From the NCBI RefSeq assembly GCF_013449375.1, contig NZ_JACDRR010000011.1:1-64000 (forward strand): a DNA stretch of 64,000 nt, written 5' to 3'. This stretch comes from Pectobacterium sp. CFBP8739. GTDB taxonomy: Bacteria > Pseudomonadota > Gammaproteobacteria > Enterobacterales > Enterobacteriaceae. This document shows, piece after piece, positions 18,615 to 27,187 of this stretch. The position numbers and the translations under genes are program-made. The notes under the pieces are model-generated. The model ran no database searches, was not told the origin of the DNA, and saw only the letters and a list, made by a program, of their open reading frames with translations. The first letter of the stretch is position 1; every line of letters begins with the position of its first letter.

Positions 18615-19696
18615 GAGACAACCATTTGAGCTTCAAGCTCCTGTTCTTCAGGAGTGAGTTGAATAGATAGTGCGGCTTTTAGCGCATTGCAGGTTAACTG
18701 GATTGCTGTACTGGTTTTACTCAGTTTACCATGCTGCATTGCGCGTTTAATCAGCTCGGGGTTACTTTTACGCCAATCAAAGGTTTTGAGTGTGGATAGT
18801 TGTTGTTGCCAGTGTTCCGGATATTCTGCAAGCAAACAACGACCTAACAATCCTAACGCCTGAAGTCCGATACCATGAGCATGTACATAATCTTGACGTA
18901 GCTGTGCGGGAGAAACTTCCTTTCTTGCAGCTAGTTGCCAGTCTGGCATAACCTGAAAAACAGCTTGCCAGTAAAGCGTAGCAATGTGTGTGTTTGCCTC
19001 AATATCACCCTCTTTAGGATCTTTACCCAACAGAGCTTTGGTTGCCTGTTTAATGCTACTTAAAGTAAATAGTTTATTGGATAGTGTGCTAATGCTGGAT
19101 TTCTCCAGTTCCGTTAACCCAACAAACGGTTCAACGGACATAGCCAGATATCGAGCTAAATTTGAGCTGATATCACGGTGGTCATACAGTGCCGATAAAG
19201 AGGGACTTGGACGTATAGCATACTTGTTCAGATCGGCAAACATTTGCTGACTACGCTTTAACCCTTCATCAACAAAAAATAGTACTGGGATGTTGTCTTG
19301 CCCCAATTCTGGGCGCTCCTCAAGAGCATCCTCTATTGCTTTTCGACGATGCTGGCCGTCATTGATGAGAATTTGAGCTTCCATGGGAACCCGTAATATT
19401 CCCAGATTATTCGAACCAGAAAATTCATCGAACTGTACATCAACTGCAATTGATGCAGTCAACGCTGAGAAAACATAGTCTTTAGGATTTTCAAGTAGAT
19501 AACGAACCATTTCTGGAATACGAGACTTGTTCAATATACGCTGAGCTCGTAGCTCTGGTGGAACTTCGCTCTCATCAAAACTAAAAATTTTAGGGATGAT
19601 GCGCATTGGACAAGTAGCGATATAAAAGGGACGTCCAGCCTGTATGCCACGTATTGCTGGAAATGAGTAGCAGTAATCTGCGTCAATGTTAGCCAT
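18611..19696 (-). CDS. dndB: DndB, DGQHR-motif repressor of the dnd operon
   Basis: First gene of dndBCDE. DndB carries the DGQHR motif (LINDGQHRRKA, near residue 115) and in Salmonella acts as a DNA-binding repressor of its own operon that tunes phosphorothioation level. The ATG at 19696 (MANIDADYC) gives 361 residues, near the family length, and has GGA about 10 bp upstream. A TTG at 19720 would add eight residues. Immediately upstream lie phased ACGTAA repeats that look like its operator. It shares the DGQHR motif with the 688-residue protein at 9778-11844, the only other such protein in the island. Confidence 0.9.
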   Translation of the reverse strand: MANIDADYCYSFPAIRGIQAGRPFYIATCPMRIIPKIFSFDESEVPPELRAQRILNKSRIPEMVRYLLENPKDYVFSALTASIAVDVQFDEFSGSNNLGILRVPMEAQILINDGQHRRKAIEDALEERPELGQDNIPVLFFVDEGLKRSQQMFADLNKYAIRPSPSLSALYDHRDISSNLARYLAMSVEPFVGLTELEKSSISTLSNKLFTLSSIKQATKALLGKDPKEGDIEANTHIATLYWQAVFQVMPDWQLAARKEVSPAQLRQDYVHAHGIGLQALGLLGRCLLAEYPEHWQQQLSTLKTFDWRKSNPELIKRAMQHGKLSKTSTAIQLTCNALKAALSIQLTPEEQELEAQMVVS

Positions 19697-20045
19697 CAGT
19701 TTCGTCCATTTATTAAGCAAAAAACAGAGTGTCTTTATGTTATATTTTACGTAATTTTATAGAATTTTTCACGTAAAATTAGAAAGTGCCTTCGTAATTG
19801 TGTGATTTTTGAGCTGGTAAGAAAGGGGAGAAAAGGCTTTGGGGCCCTCTTACTGCTTCTTCCTCTTGAGACATTTAAGACGTTTTCAAAAAATTCTTAA
19901 ATGCGGGATTTTATCGCCAAATTGGACTCTACGTTAAAGTGCTACTTGTTTGTATTAATGGATGATTAAGGCTTTTGTCAGTTGAACCAATGTCCTACGA
20001 AAAATCAGTGAGACTCAAGCCTCTCGCCATTCTCGATATCTCGTA
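19697..20045. other. dndB promoter region and spacer to the LuxR gene
   Basis: This 349-bp stretch has no gene. Its left part (19697-19800) is the AT-rich dndB promoter and operator region. Further right is an inverted repeat, CATTTAAGA (19872-19880) with TCTTAAATG (19895-19903), a possible terminator or operator facing the LuxR-type gene that ends at 20046. A TTATCGCC near 19914 resembles a sigma-28 -10 on the minus strand but has no -35 partner. Confidence 0.5.
19744..19797. promoter_or_regulatory. Candidate DndB operator upstream of dndB
   Basis: ATTTTACGT (19744-19752) and ACGTAAAAT (19771-19779) form a perfect 9-bp inverted repeat with an 18-bp spacer. Seen another way, ACGTAA (19749), ACGTAA (19771) and TCGTAA (19792) recur every 22 and 21 bp, about two helical turns, on one face of the helix. 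DndB of Salmonella is known to bind TACG/CGTA inverted elements in its own promoter, although with a different spacing. Binding here is inferred from this sequence and its position 48-100 bp before the dndB start. Confidence 0.55.
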
Positions 20046-20591
20046 TTACGCCACCTTATCGACGTAGATAACCCTGTGATTTTCGGCGTCAGTAATACTT
20101 TGCATATGTGAGATTCTGGCGATGAGTAAAAAGGTGAGCAGATCCTTTATGCCATATTTTCTGTAGATATTATTTTTCATGTTATTGGCGGTTTTATGGG
20201 TTATCGCCATTTTCTTTGCGATGGTTTTTATTGCCATTCCGTCCAGCCAATAGCCGAAGAATATTTTCTCATTCGGTGATAACGATATCGTCTTGCCTTT
20301 TATTTCTCTGAACGATGACAGGGCAGAGATCACTTTTTTAATCGTACTCATCTGTGCGTGTTTTGATAATAGCAATACCTTTTTAGCCACCATCACCGGT
20401 GCATGTCTGCGGTTGTTGAGAATAATAATGAATGTCCGGTGTTCAGTGGTAATGATGTGGCTTAATAGTGCCATGTCGATACCGTGTTCAATATCAACAA
20501 CAGTGATTGGCACATTACCGTTATCCCTATTTCCCAGACAGGTAAACGCCGCCGTGGTGAAAGGGCAGCGGCTGAATATTTCAATGCTCAT
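20046..20591 (-). CDS. LuxR-type transcriptional regulator next to an orphan flagellin
   Basis: About 181 residues. The C-terminal ~65 residues form a LuxR/FixJ helix-turn-helix: LSPNEKIFF, then IKTIAKKMAITHKTANNMKN, then IYRKYGI. The N-terminal part looks like a degenerate receiver-like domain, similar in layout to RcsA/RcsB-family regulators, with no clear phospho-acceptor context. The ATG at 20591 (MSIEIFSR) is chosen; a TTG at 20621 would add ten residues. It lies 51 bp downstream of the flagellin-like gene in the same orientation, so the pair may be an operon in which the regulator controls the flagellin. Target and signal are unknown. Confidence 0.75.
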   Translation of the reverse strand: MSIEIFSRCPFTTAAFTCLGNRDNGNVPITVVDIEHGIDMALLSHIITTEHRTFIIILNNRRHAPVMVAKKVLLLSKHAQMSTIKKVISALSSFREIKGKTISLSPNEKIFFGYWLDGMAIKTIAKKMAITHKTANNMKNNIYRKYGIKDLLTFLLIARISHMQSITDAENHRVIYVDKVA

Positions 20592-20642
20592 GGCGATCGC
20601 AATTCGATAGAAAAATAACAACGTGATGTTTATGGCGGCACG

Positions 20643-22097
20643 TCATCCCTGTAACAGCTTTAATACGTTTCCCGACAGTTGGTTGGCTTGTGACAATACG
20701 GACAGGGAAGCCTGTTGTAGGATCTGGGATTTTGCCATCGCGGAAACCGCAATGGCGTAATCCGCATCCAATATGCGTGAGCGGGCGGCAGCGATAGCAA
20801 CCTTCTCCTGTGACAGCACGGCAGTAACGGATTCAAAACGGTTCATCTGGCTGCCATATTCACTGCGGTAACCGTCCAGAGTTTTCAGTGCGTTATCGAA
20901 TGTGGCTAATGCCGCACTGGCCTGTTCTGGTGTACTTAGCGTCACAGAGGAAAGCCCTAGTGACTGGCTGTCTGCGGGCGTTGGGTTGATAGTGACCGTT
21001 TGCAATTCATCACCGAAACTCGCCCCGACGACAAACGTCGTTTCTTTGCTGATTGGTACGGAAGGCGGCAGTGGAGGGGCAGGCTCTGTCGGTGTGGGCA
21101 GTTCGTCCCAGCTTGCGTTGCTGTAAAACACGCCGCTGCCAACCACAATGACAATCAGATCTTCTGTCACCTCATCAATATGAATTTTTTCCAGTCGGTT
21201 TGCAGCCCCCACATTCCCATCGTTAAATCCCCCGGTGTTGGCATCTTCAAAACGGTCGCCATCACCGCTGTAGGTGATGGTCATACCCTGATACGTTGTC
21301 TGTGCCCCTGTATTGATATTGTATTCCCCGGCTTGTAGGAGCGAATCTGCCGAGTAGGTGGCTCCAGGTAAAAAGCCGTTATCTTGCGTAATCACGGCGG
21401 TATTCATGGTGCTTTCATCTGTCACACCGTTTGCTGACCAGACGATATCAGCGTCTGTGCCTTCTGCGGGTGTACCGGCCAAATGCCTGCCATCTCGTGC
21501 GAATAGCTGGATATCGTCATCGGCGCTTAATGAGTCGATGGTGATGGTGATATTTTTTGCGCCAGCAGGAATGTAAGCCAGCGAAATGACCCCAGAGGGA
21601 AATTGATGATTGATATTGGGGACGGGAAACTTTTCAGCCAGTGGTAAGGTTTCCCCCAATTTGGCAGGCTGAGGGCCCGGCTCAGCAGGAGCCAACGGAT
21701 AGCGGCCAAAGATCTGTGTCGATGAAGCGATGCGGTCGATCTCTTCCCTGATTTGTTGATATTCACCGTTCAGGCTGGTCTGGTCGGTATCTGACAACGT
21801 ACCGTTTGCCGCCTGCACCGCGAGTTGCCTGCCACGTTGTAGCAGATTATTGATGGCATTAAGCCCGCTCTCGGCCGTTTGCATCAGGCTGAGGCCATCT
21901 TTCATTCCGTTGGTGATGACGCTGTTGGCATTCAGATTGGCAGTCATCCGGTTGGCAATCGCCTGACCAGTGGCATCATCCTTCGCGCCGTTGATGCGCA
22001 GACCCGATGAAAGTCGTTCAATCGCCTGGCTCAATCGGGTGGCCGATTTATCCTGTTGATTCCGTATCGTTAAATGAAAAGAGGTAATCGGGGTCAT
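20643..22097 (-). CDS. Orphan flagellin-like protein with atypical central domain
   Basis: 484 residues. The N-terminal ~135 residues match flagellin D0/D1 (IERLSSGLRINGAKDD, MQTAESGLNAINNLLQRGR), and the C-terminal ~90 match the C-terminal D1/D0 ending in QANQLSGNVLKLLQG. Both ends needed for filament assembly are therefore present. The middle (about 150-350) is not a usual D2/D3: it is strand-rich (ITITIDSLSADDDIQLF), acidic, and resembles small extracellular beta-sandwich domains of the pre-peptidase type. No HExxH protease motif is present, so it is not flagellinolysin-like. It sits inside the mobile island, far from the flagellar cluster. I see no convincing sigma-28 promoter. It could be a minor filament subunit, an antigenic variant or a secreted protein. 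Confidence 0.8.
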   Translation of the reverse strand: MTPITSFHLTIRNQQDKSATRLSQAIERLSSGLRINGAKDDATGQAIANRMTANLNANSVITNGMKDGLSLMQTAESGLNAINNLLQRGRQLAVQAANGTLSDTDQTSLNGEYQQIREEIDRIASSTQIFGRYPLAPAEPGPQPAKLGETLPLAEKFPVPNINHQFPSGVISLAYIPAGAKNITITIDSLSADDDIQLFARDGRHLAGTPAEGTDADIVWSANGVTDESTMNTAVITQDNGFLPGATYSADSLLQAGEYNINTGAQTTYQGMTITYSGDGDRFEDANTGGFNDGNVGAANRLEKIHIDEVTEDLIVIVVGSGVFYSNASWDELPTPTEPAPPLPPSVPISKETTFVVGASFGDELQTVTINPTPADSQSLGLSSVTLSTPEQASAALATFDNALKTLDGYRSEYGSQMNRFESVTAVLSQEKVAIAAARSRILDADYAIAVSAMAKSQILQQASLSVLSQANQLSGNVLKLLQG

Positions 22098-22799
22098 TGC
22101 GCACCAATCCTAATTTGGCAGAAATAACGGGATGGCTTTTATCTGCTGATTATTGATTTACCAGATAACCGGCAATAGTCAGCCCTTCCCGATAATGGGA
22201 ATAAAAACAGATAAAACATTACGTTATAGTTATTCTCGGCAATAGCTTATCGACGGTGGCGATCAAAAGATAATCGTTTTGATAGATCGATGCGATCGTA
22301 TCGATCGGCGTTACCGATCAAAAGTGCTCCGAGTCAGCATTTGCGTAACGGTATGAAAATTAAACGGGTCGATAGTCTATCCAGTAACCAAAGCAGGCAA
22401 AGAAAACGTATTCGTCAATCATCGCCCGGTGTGTTGGCTGAGTACGCAGACGCGTGTTAATCCATACCTGAATTGGCCTGTTGTTTTTGCGGTTCAATGA
22501 TAAGATTCCTGGGTAAGCGGTTTGTTAACCAATTACTAATCAGCAAAGTAGTGTTAGCAATTTCTGAACGATTGGGGAGCGTATTCGCAGTTGAATAACT
22601 GTTGGAGACCTTTTCCCAATTTAGTTAAGTGCAAATGAACGTACTTGTAGAACAAGATGTAACTCTGTTATCAACAGCGGAAAGTGCTTCATACCCCAGC
22701 TACTTGCGGACCGACAAGTTCTTTCATCTGTCAGGCATTCTGTTTTATGCTGGTTGAATCATGTTGCTTCGATCCCGAATAACGAAGGTGTAAAGAAAT
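22098..22799. other. Divergent intergenic region, flagellin / DUF3987 gene
   Basis: About 700 bp without a supported gene. Near the flagellin, positions 22255-22330 are dense in GATC/CGATCG words and contain the direct repeat GATCAAAAG twice (about 22262 and 22316), which suggests a regulatory region. Partial sigma-28 -10 matches on the minus strand (TTCTCGGC at 22233, TTATCGAC at 22247) lack a good -35. The right half, up to 22799, should hold the promoter of the DUF3987 gene; none is clear. Confidence 0.45.
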
Positions 22800-24389
22800 A
22801 TGAATATGTACCATGACGTTTATGATCTCATCACGGCAAATCCTCCAGAGCTACACAACCCCGCGAAAAAATCATTGCCGCCTTATCCGGTGGGGTCCTT
22901 TCCTCCCGTACTAAGAAATGTTATTCGGGAATTGCAGAACAATACCCACATTCCGGTTGAAATGATTGGTAATGTTGTGTTGGCTGCAACATCACTGGTT
23001 TGCCAGTCACTGATTGAGGTGATACAACCTCATACAAACATGCCGGAACCCTGTTCACTTTATCTGATGACCATAGCAGAATCAGGTGAAGGAAAAACAA
23101 CAATTAATAAGCAGGTCATGAAGCCGTGTTACGCGTTTGCATCAGAACTCATACAGGAATACGAGAAGCAATTAGCTAATTATAAGCAAAAAATTAAACT
23201 CTGGAAAATTCGACAACAAGCACTCGAAAGCAATCTCAGGCAGGCTATTAGAAAAGGTTACCCCGGAGAATATGAGGAGCAGGAAATAAATAAACATGCT
23301 GAGATTGAACCTCAACGTCCAGTACGTTCGAATTTCATCTATGAAGATACCTCGTTAAAAGCCCTCGTTGAAGGACTTAGCGAACACCCTGAAGCAGGGT
23401 TCATTTCTGATGAAGCAATTACCTTTTTCAAAAGTTACCTAAAGAATAATCCCGGGCTACTAAATAAAGCCTGGGACGGTGAAATGTTTGACTTTCGTCG
23501 GGCTGAAGGTGAAATTTATCAGATAACTCCACGCCTGACTTTTTCATTAATGTCCCAGCCCGGAGTATTTATGGACTACCTGAAAAAACATGGTGGCCTG
23601 GCGAGATCTAGCGGGTTTATGTCCCGATTTCTTTTTGCTTGGGGTGAAAGTACAATTGGATTACGTGGTAATACTCAAGAATCTATAGCAGCAGAACATG
23701 ATTTAAATATTTTCCATGAAAGAGTTTCAGAATTCCTGGAGTTAAATAAAACCCAGATTTATGATGCCGCCGCGCAAAAGAAAAAACTAAAACTTACGGA
23801 AAATGCTCTGCCTCTCTGGAAAAATAACCGTTCAGAGATAGAAAAGAAAATGTCCCTAGGAAATGAATGGGAGCATATTAGAGATATAGCATCAAAGGCT
23901 AGTGGAAATACCTTAAGAATAGCAGCTTTGCTTCAGTATTTTTACGATGATAACGCTGAGGAAATTCCATCTGGTACTTTAGAATGTGCAATGAAAATTG
24001 TGGATTGGTATTTAAATCAGGCAAGTTTGTTGTTTTACCCTATGTCAGAACGTTGTCAGTTTGAGCTAGATGTTCGTGAGCTATATTCTTGGATAATTAA
24101 CAGAATAAGACAAAATAATGGAGCCGCATTTCTGAAAAATGACCTTGAAAAATATGGCCCCCATCGTCTTAGACGTACTGAAAGATTGACGCCAGTACTA
24201 AATCAGTTAATCAGTCAGGGATGTTTTGGAGTTATCCAGATGAATTCCAATGGCGCTTTATTCGTTACTCTTCATCATTCTAATGGTGTTTTCAATCTGC
24301 CTCAAGGTTTCATGCCTTATACTCCATGTGCGATTATTCAATCGAGGGATAATACGAAGGGAAGGCCTTACAAGATAAGTGTGATTTAA
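22800..24389 (+). CDS. DUF3987 / YfjI-type P-loop protein
   Basis: 529 residues, similar in layout to YfjI of E. coli CP4-57 and other DUF3987 proteins, which resemble primase/helicase-associated ATPases of P4-like satellites. A P-loop (IAESGEGKTT) lies near residue 97, followed by a charged coiled-coil segment (about 120-175) and an acidic SDEAI motif near residue 200 that could act as Walker B. Its neighbours AlpA, a YagK/YfjJ protein and a YfjP-type GTPase are typical of CP4/P4-like islands. It may support replication or maintenance of the excised island; this is inferred from family context. Confidence 0.82.
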   Translation: MNMYHDVYDLITANPPELHNPAKKSLPPYPVGSFPPVLRNVIRELQNNTHIPVEMIGNVVLAATSLVCQSLIEVIQPHTNMPEPCSLYLMTIAESGEGKTTINKQVMKPCYAFASELIQEYEKQLANYKQKIKLWKIRQQALESNLRQAIRKGYPGEYEEQEINKHAEIEPQRPVRSNFIYEDTSLKALVEGLSEHPEAGFISDEAITFFKSYLKNNPGLLNKAWDGEMFDFRRAEGEIYQITPRLTFSLMSQPGVFMDYLKKHGGLARSSGFMSRFLFAWGESTIGLRGNTQESIAAEHDLNIFHERVSEFLELNKTQIYDAAAQKKKLKLTENALPLWKNNRSEIEKKMSLGNEWEHIRDIASKASGNTLRIAALLQYFYDDNAEEIPSGTLECAMKIVDWYLNQASLLFYPMSERCQFELDVRELYSWIINRIRQNNGAAFLKNDLEKYGPHRLRRTERLTPVLNQLISQGCFGVIQMNSNGALFVTLHHSNGVFNLPQGFMPYTPCAIIQSRDNTKGRPYKISVI

Positions 24390-24737
24390 GTCAGTTTTGA
24401 TATGCAATTTAATACTAGACATTGAGATATCGAAAATTTATGGCCTTCGGATGAAGGCGTAACACGCAAATCTCATCATCATTCATTTGGTTAAAAAATG
24501 CTCACCCCAAGGTTTATGAATTGTTTTTAATTCGCTTCAATTGCTACAGTAGCAACTGAAGCTGTGTTTTTTTGATCGTAATGATGATTTTTGACTATAA
24601 ATAGAGCTGGTTGTGATATGTTAGAATCTTGCCTGTAAAGAGAGTTGGAACTATTATAAATCGCTATGGTTCATTTTTACATGAGCCATGATGTTCGATT
24701 TTATAAAAATTAACTAGATTGAAAATATTATCAGCAA
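24390..24737. other. Convergent intergenic region with terminator
   Basis: 348 bp between the convergent DUF3987 and alpA genes. It contains the strong terminator at 24534-24573. The rest is AT-rich, and I see no other signal in it. Confidence 0.6.
24534..24573 (+). terminator. Rho-independent terminator after the DUF3987 gene
   Basis: The stem pairs GCTTCA-A-TTGCTA with TAGCAA-C-TGAAGC (13 positions, one A/C mismatch) around a CAG loop, followed by TGTG and seven T. It fits termination of plus-strand transcription from the DUF3987 gene, 145 bp beyond its stop codon. Confidence 0.75.
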
Positions 24738-24953
24738 TCAACCACGTGAGTCAGAAATTCTCTTATTAACCCAGTTTTCCACTTCACTCTTTAACCACCG
24801 GGAGCTACGCCCTAATTTAATTGGCTTAGGGAACTGACCATCGCTGATGAGCTTGTAGAACCATTTATCACTGAGCCCCGTGAATTCAGTGATGAATACC
24901 ATGTCTACCATTTTATCGTTAAACAGACTCTGATTAGAATTTGAATTAGTCAT
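24738..24953 (-). CDS. alpA: AlpA-family excisionase/transcriptional regulator
   Basis: A 71-residue MerR-like winged helix protein of the AlpA family (VFITEFTGLSDKWFYKLISDG, PKPIKLGRSSRW). AlpA-type proteins activate integrase expression or act as excision factors for P4/CP4-like elements. The ATG at 24953 (MTNSNSNQ) is preceded by GAGAGAAA, better than the upstream ATG at 25034, which would add a non-family N-terminus. It lies 119 bp downstream of the YagK/YfjJ-type gene on the same strand. It could control excision by the integrase at 157-1416 through the island end repeats. Confidence 0.85.
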   Translation of the reverse strand: MTNSNSNQSLFNDKMVDMVFITEFTGLSDKWFYKLISDGQFPKPIKLGRSSRWLKSEVENWVNKRISDSRG

Positions 24954-25072
24954 GACTATTTCTCTCTGTCTTAAAGGGAATGAAAGACAGAAGCTCCAGG
25001 CATTTTTATTACTGCTATCCTGGTGCTCTGTCATAACATTCCTTTCGTCAGTAGAAAAATACTTTTGATTAC

Positions 25073-25702
25073 TTAGTACTGACTGCAGCCAAAGTTGCGC
25101 TGACCATCTGAATTATCTTTGCTGTACTCTTTTGCAAGATAGTTAACCCTGTCTGTTATGGCTGAAAACTGAGTCGAAAAATCATCACTGTTTTTACTCA
25201 GGTGGTAGTAGCAATTAACCGGAAATTCTGTCAGGGGATAATACTGTTGATAATTAACGATGGTATTAAGCCCAAGAGCCCTCATCCAGGCCTCCATAAT
25301 CATTAATGCTAGGTTGTGGGTGTATTCTCCATTCGTGGAGGTATAACTTCCCGGAAACGCATATGACTCTCGGTTGAAGAGTAATGCTACGTGATAATGT
25401 TTCTTGCCATACTCATTAAACTCCCTCGCCCAGATATGACGAACATGGCAGGGATGAACCCGTTTTCCTGAATTTTGTTTTTTCAACAAATCAGCTTCAA
25501 TTTGAGCCTTCAAGGAAACAATGAAACGAGTAATTAATCCAGAGTCTGTGTTATATAAACCTGTGTTAATCTCAGGCAAGCGAAGGTCGACCCTTAACAC
25601 CATGACTCTTGGGTATTCGTTAAGTGCTTTATTGATGGTGTCCTGAATACGTTTCATGTGATTTTGATTCAGTATGCCGTAGCAGTTAGTATTGATGTTC
25701 AT
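25073..25702 (-). CDS. YagK/YfjJ-type, inovirus Gp2-like replication protein
   Basis: 209 residues with the pattern of the YagK/YfjJ C-terminal domain, related to inovirus-type Gp2 rolling-circle proteins: VLRVDLRLPE, then a HVRHIWAREF histidine-containing strand, and KKHYHVALLFN (HxH-like) before an ...LMIMEAWMRALG helix. These resemble HUH-type motifs, but I cannot confirm a catalytic Tyr. A ribosome-binding sequence (AAGGT) precedes the ATG. Together with AlpA and the DUF3987 protein it gives the island a satellite-like replication and excision set. Its activity is unproven. Confidence 0.75.
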   Translation of the reverse strand: MNINTNCYGILNQNHMKRIQDTINKALNEYPRVMVLRVDLRLPEINTGLYNTDSGLITRFIVSLKAQIEADLLKKQNSGKRVHPCHVRHIWAREFNEYGKKHYHVALLFNRESYAFPGSYTSTNGEYTHNLALMIMEAWMRALGLNTIVNYQQYYPLTEFPVNCYYHLSKNSDDFSTQFSAITDRVNYLAKEYSKDNSDGQRNFGCSQY

Positions 25703-26302
25703 ATGCGGTTACCTTATGTTATTTAGTTTGTTCAATAGAATGTGTTATGCAGTGATAAATTACTTTTTGTAGAACGAGTGATATGTTTGAGTGTGAATAA
25801 TTAATACAGTTAATGGAGCGGTGACTATGATGTGATTAACTAATTTTATAAATAACCACTGTCACGCATTAGATATTGATGGGTGGAATAAACTCTTGTA
25901 TGTAAAATAATTATCACTAATGAATCAATGTGTTTTTATATTAATTCTCATGCATAAAGATATTGCTTGTGACTATATTAATATATTACCAACCCGACAA
26001 GTATCACTGGCGATTAACTTACTGCTGCAATAGAAGAAGAAAATCATGAAAATTTTCATTGCCACTTCAAATAGTTCATTATTTTACTCTCAAGTTAGCA
26101 ATTTTTATTACATATAATAGCGGGTTTGAAAAATATATAAAAACCCTGTCATATACAAGATACAACTTCTTAACCTCCCTTCTGCTATTCTCAAGATATT
26201 CCCTGGAAGATTTAATTAAAAATAAATTAAAACCTATATTATCTACCTGAATACACCAGTAGAGATACTGGCGTATGTATTTACTTTATATCCGGAGGTT
26301 TT
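25703..26302. other. AT-rich divergent intergenic region
   Basis: 600 bp, strongly AT-rich, between the YagK/YfjJ-type gene (minus) and the GTPase gene (plus). It must contain both promoters and might contain binding sites for replication proteins, but I see no clear repeat or promoter. The only open frame (26059-26250) has no ribosome-binding site or recognisable composition. Just before 26303 there is a good ribosome-binding site (CCGGAGG) for the GTPase gene. Confidence 0.45.
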
Positions 26303-27187
26303 ATGACTGATAACACCGAACAGGGCATTACTGCCCTGAAGAAACATTTATCCCTTCTTCCTGAGTACCTTACCCATCGGGTAATAGAGCGTATTCGCCA
26401 GTGCATTCATTACGAGCCGGTTATTGGTGTTATGGGTAAAACTGGAGCAGGTAAATCATCTCTCTGTAATGCCCTTTTCCAGCAACCTCTCAGTCCGGTC
26501 AGCGATGTAGGGGGATGCACCCGCAGGCCACTACGCTTTACTTTGGAAATAGGAGGACGGCGTATGACCCTGGTTGATTTACCCGGTGTTGGCGAATCCC
26601 TTGAGCGCGACCAGGAATACCAGCAACTGTATCAAGAGCAGTTACCAAAACTGGATCTTATTCTCTGGGTCATGAAGGCTGATGACCGTGCTTGTGCCAG
26701 CGATGAAAATTTTCATCGGTTTCTTATGAAGTGTGGCGTCTTATCAGGCAGTATCGTGTTTGTGATCAATCAGGCCGATAAGGCAGAACCCTCACTGGAA
26801 TGGGACCGCGAAACCCATCAACCTTCCTCCGCTCAGTTGCTGACGCTTACCACACGAAGTGCAACTGTCTCCCGTCAGTTCTCCACGCCATATCCGGTGC
26901 ATGCTGTTTCGGCAAAAGCTGGTTATAACTTGGCTCGTTTGGTGGAGACACTGGTACACGCGCTACCATCAGAGGCGAGCAGTGGTGTATTTCGTCAGGT
27001 CAGAGCGGAGCACAGAACAAAGCAAGCAGAGAGTACCGCCCGAAGGGATTTCGGTGCCCTTCTGGGGGAATTGTTCACCCGGATAGTAGAAGAGATCCCA
27101 CTACCAAGGTCGGTGCGTGATGGCCTGAGCTCGTTACGCGAGGGCATTGTGAATGCTGCCACTGCGCTTTGGCACTGGTTTTTTTAA
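26303..27187 (+). CDS. YfjP/YeeP-type GTPase
   Basis: 294-residue Era/TrmE-like GTPase of the family carried by CP4-57 (YfjP) and CP4-44 (YeeP). G1 is GKTGAGKSS (near residue 48), G3 is DLPGVGES (near residue 98), G4 is NQADK (near residue 160), and a VSAKAG G5 lies near residue 205. The C-terminal tail is amphipathic and ends in ALWHWFF, possibly touching membrane. CCGGAGG lies before the ATG. The role of these island GTPases is not settled; ribosome or membrane association has been suggested for the wider family. Confidence 0.85.
   Translation: MTDNTEQGITALKKHLSLLPEYLTHRVIERIRQCIHYEPVIGVMGKTGAGKSSLCNALFQQPLSPVSDVGGCTRRPLRFTLEIGGRRMTLVDLPGVGESLERDQEYQQLYQEQLPKLDLILWVMKADDRACASDENFHRFLMKCGVLSGSIVFVINQADKAEPSLEWDRETHQPSSAQLLTLTTRSATVSRQFSTPYPVHAVSAKAGYNLARLVETLVHALPSEASSGVFRQVRAEHRTKQAESTARRDFGALLGELFTRIVEEIPLPRSVRDGLSSLREGIVNAATALWHWFF

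Noticed and set aside
20643-22097. Flagellinolysin (protease-bearing flagellin)
   Set aside because: The central domain has no HExxH zinc-protease motif.
22184-22198. Plus-strand CCCGATAA as a sigma-28 -10
   Set aside because: The sequence 11 bp upstream does not resemble TAAAGTTT and no flagellar gene follows.
22233-22254. Sigma-28 promoter for the island flagellin
   Set aside because: TTCTCGGC and TTATCGAC match the -10 on the minus strand at 7 of 8 positions, but no -35 closer than 5 of 8 lies at the right spacing, unlike the four clear class 3 promoters elsewhere.
26059-26250. 63-residue plus-strand open frame in the AT-rich region
   Set aside because: No ribosome-binding site, no recognisable composition or motif, and it lies in very AT-rich DNA where such frames arise by chance.
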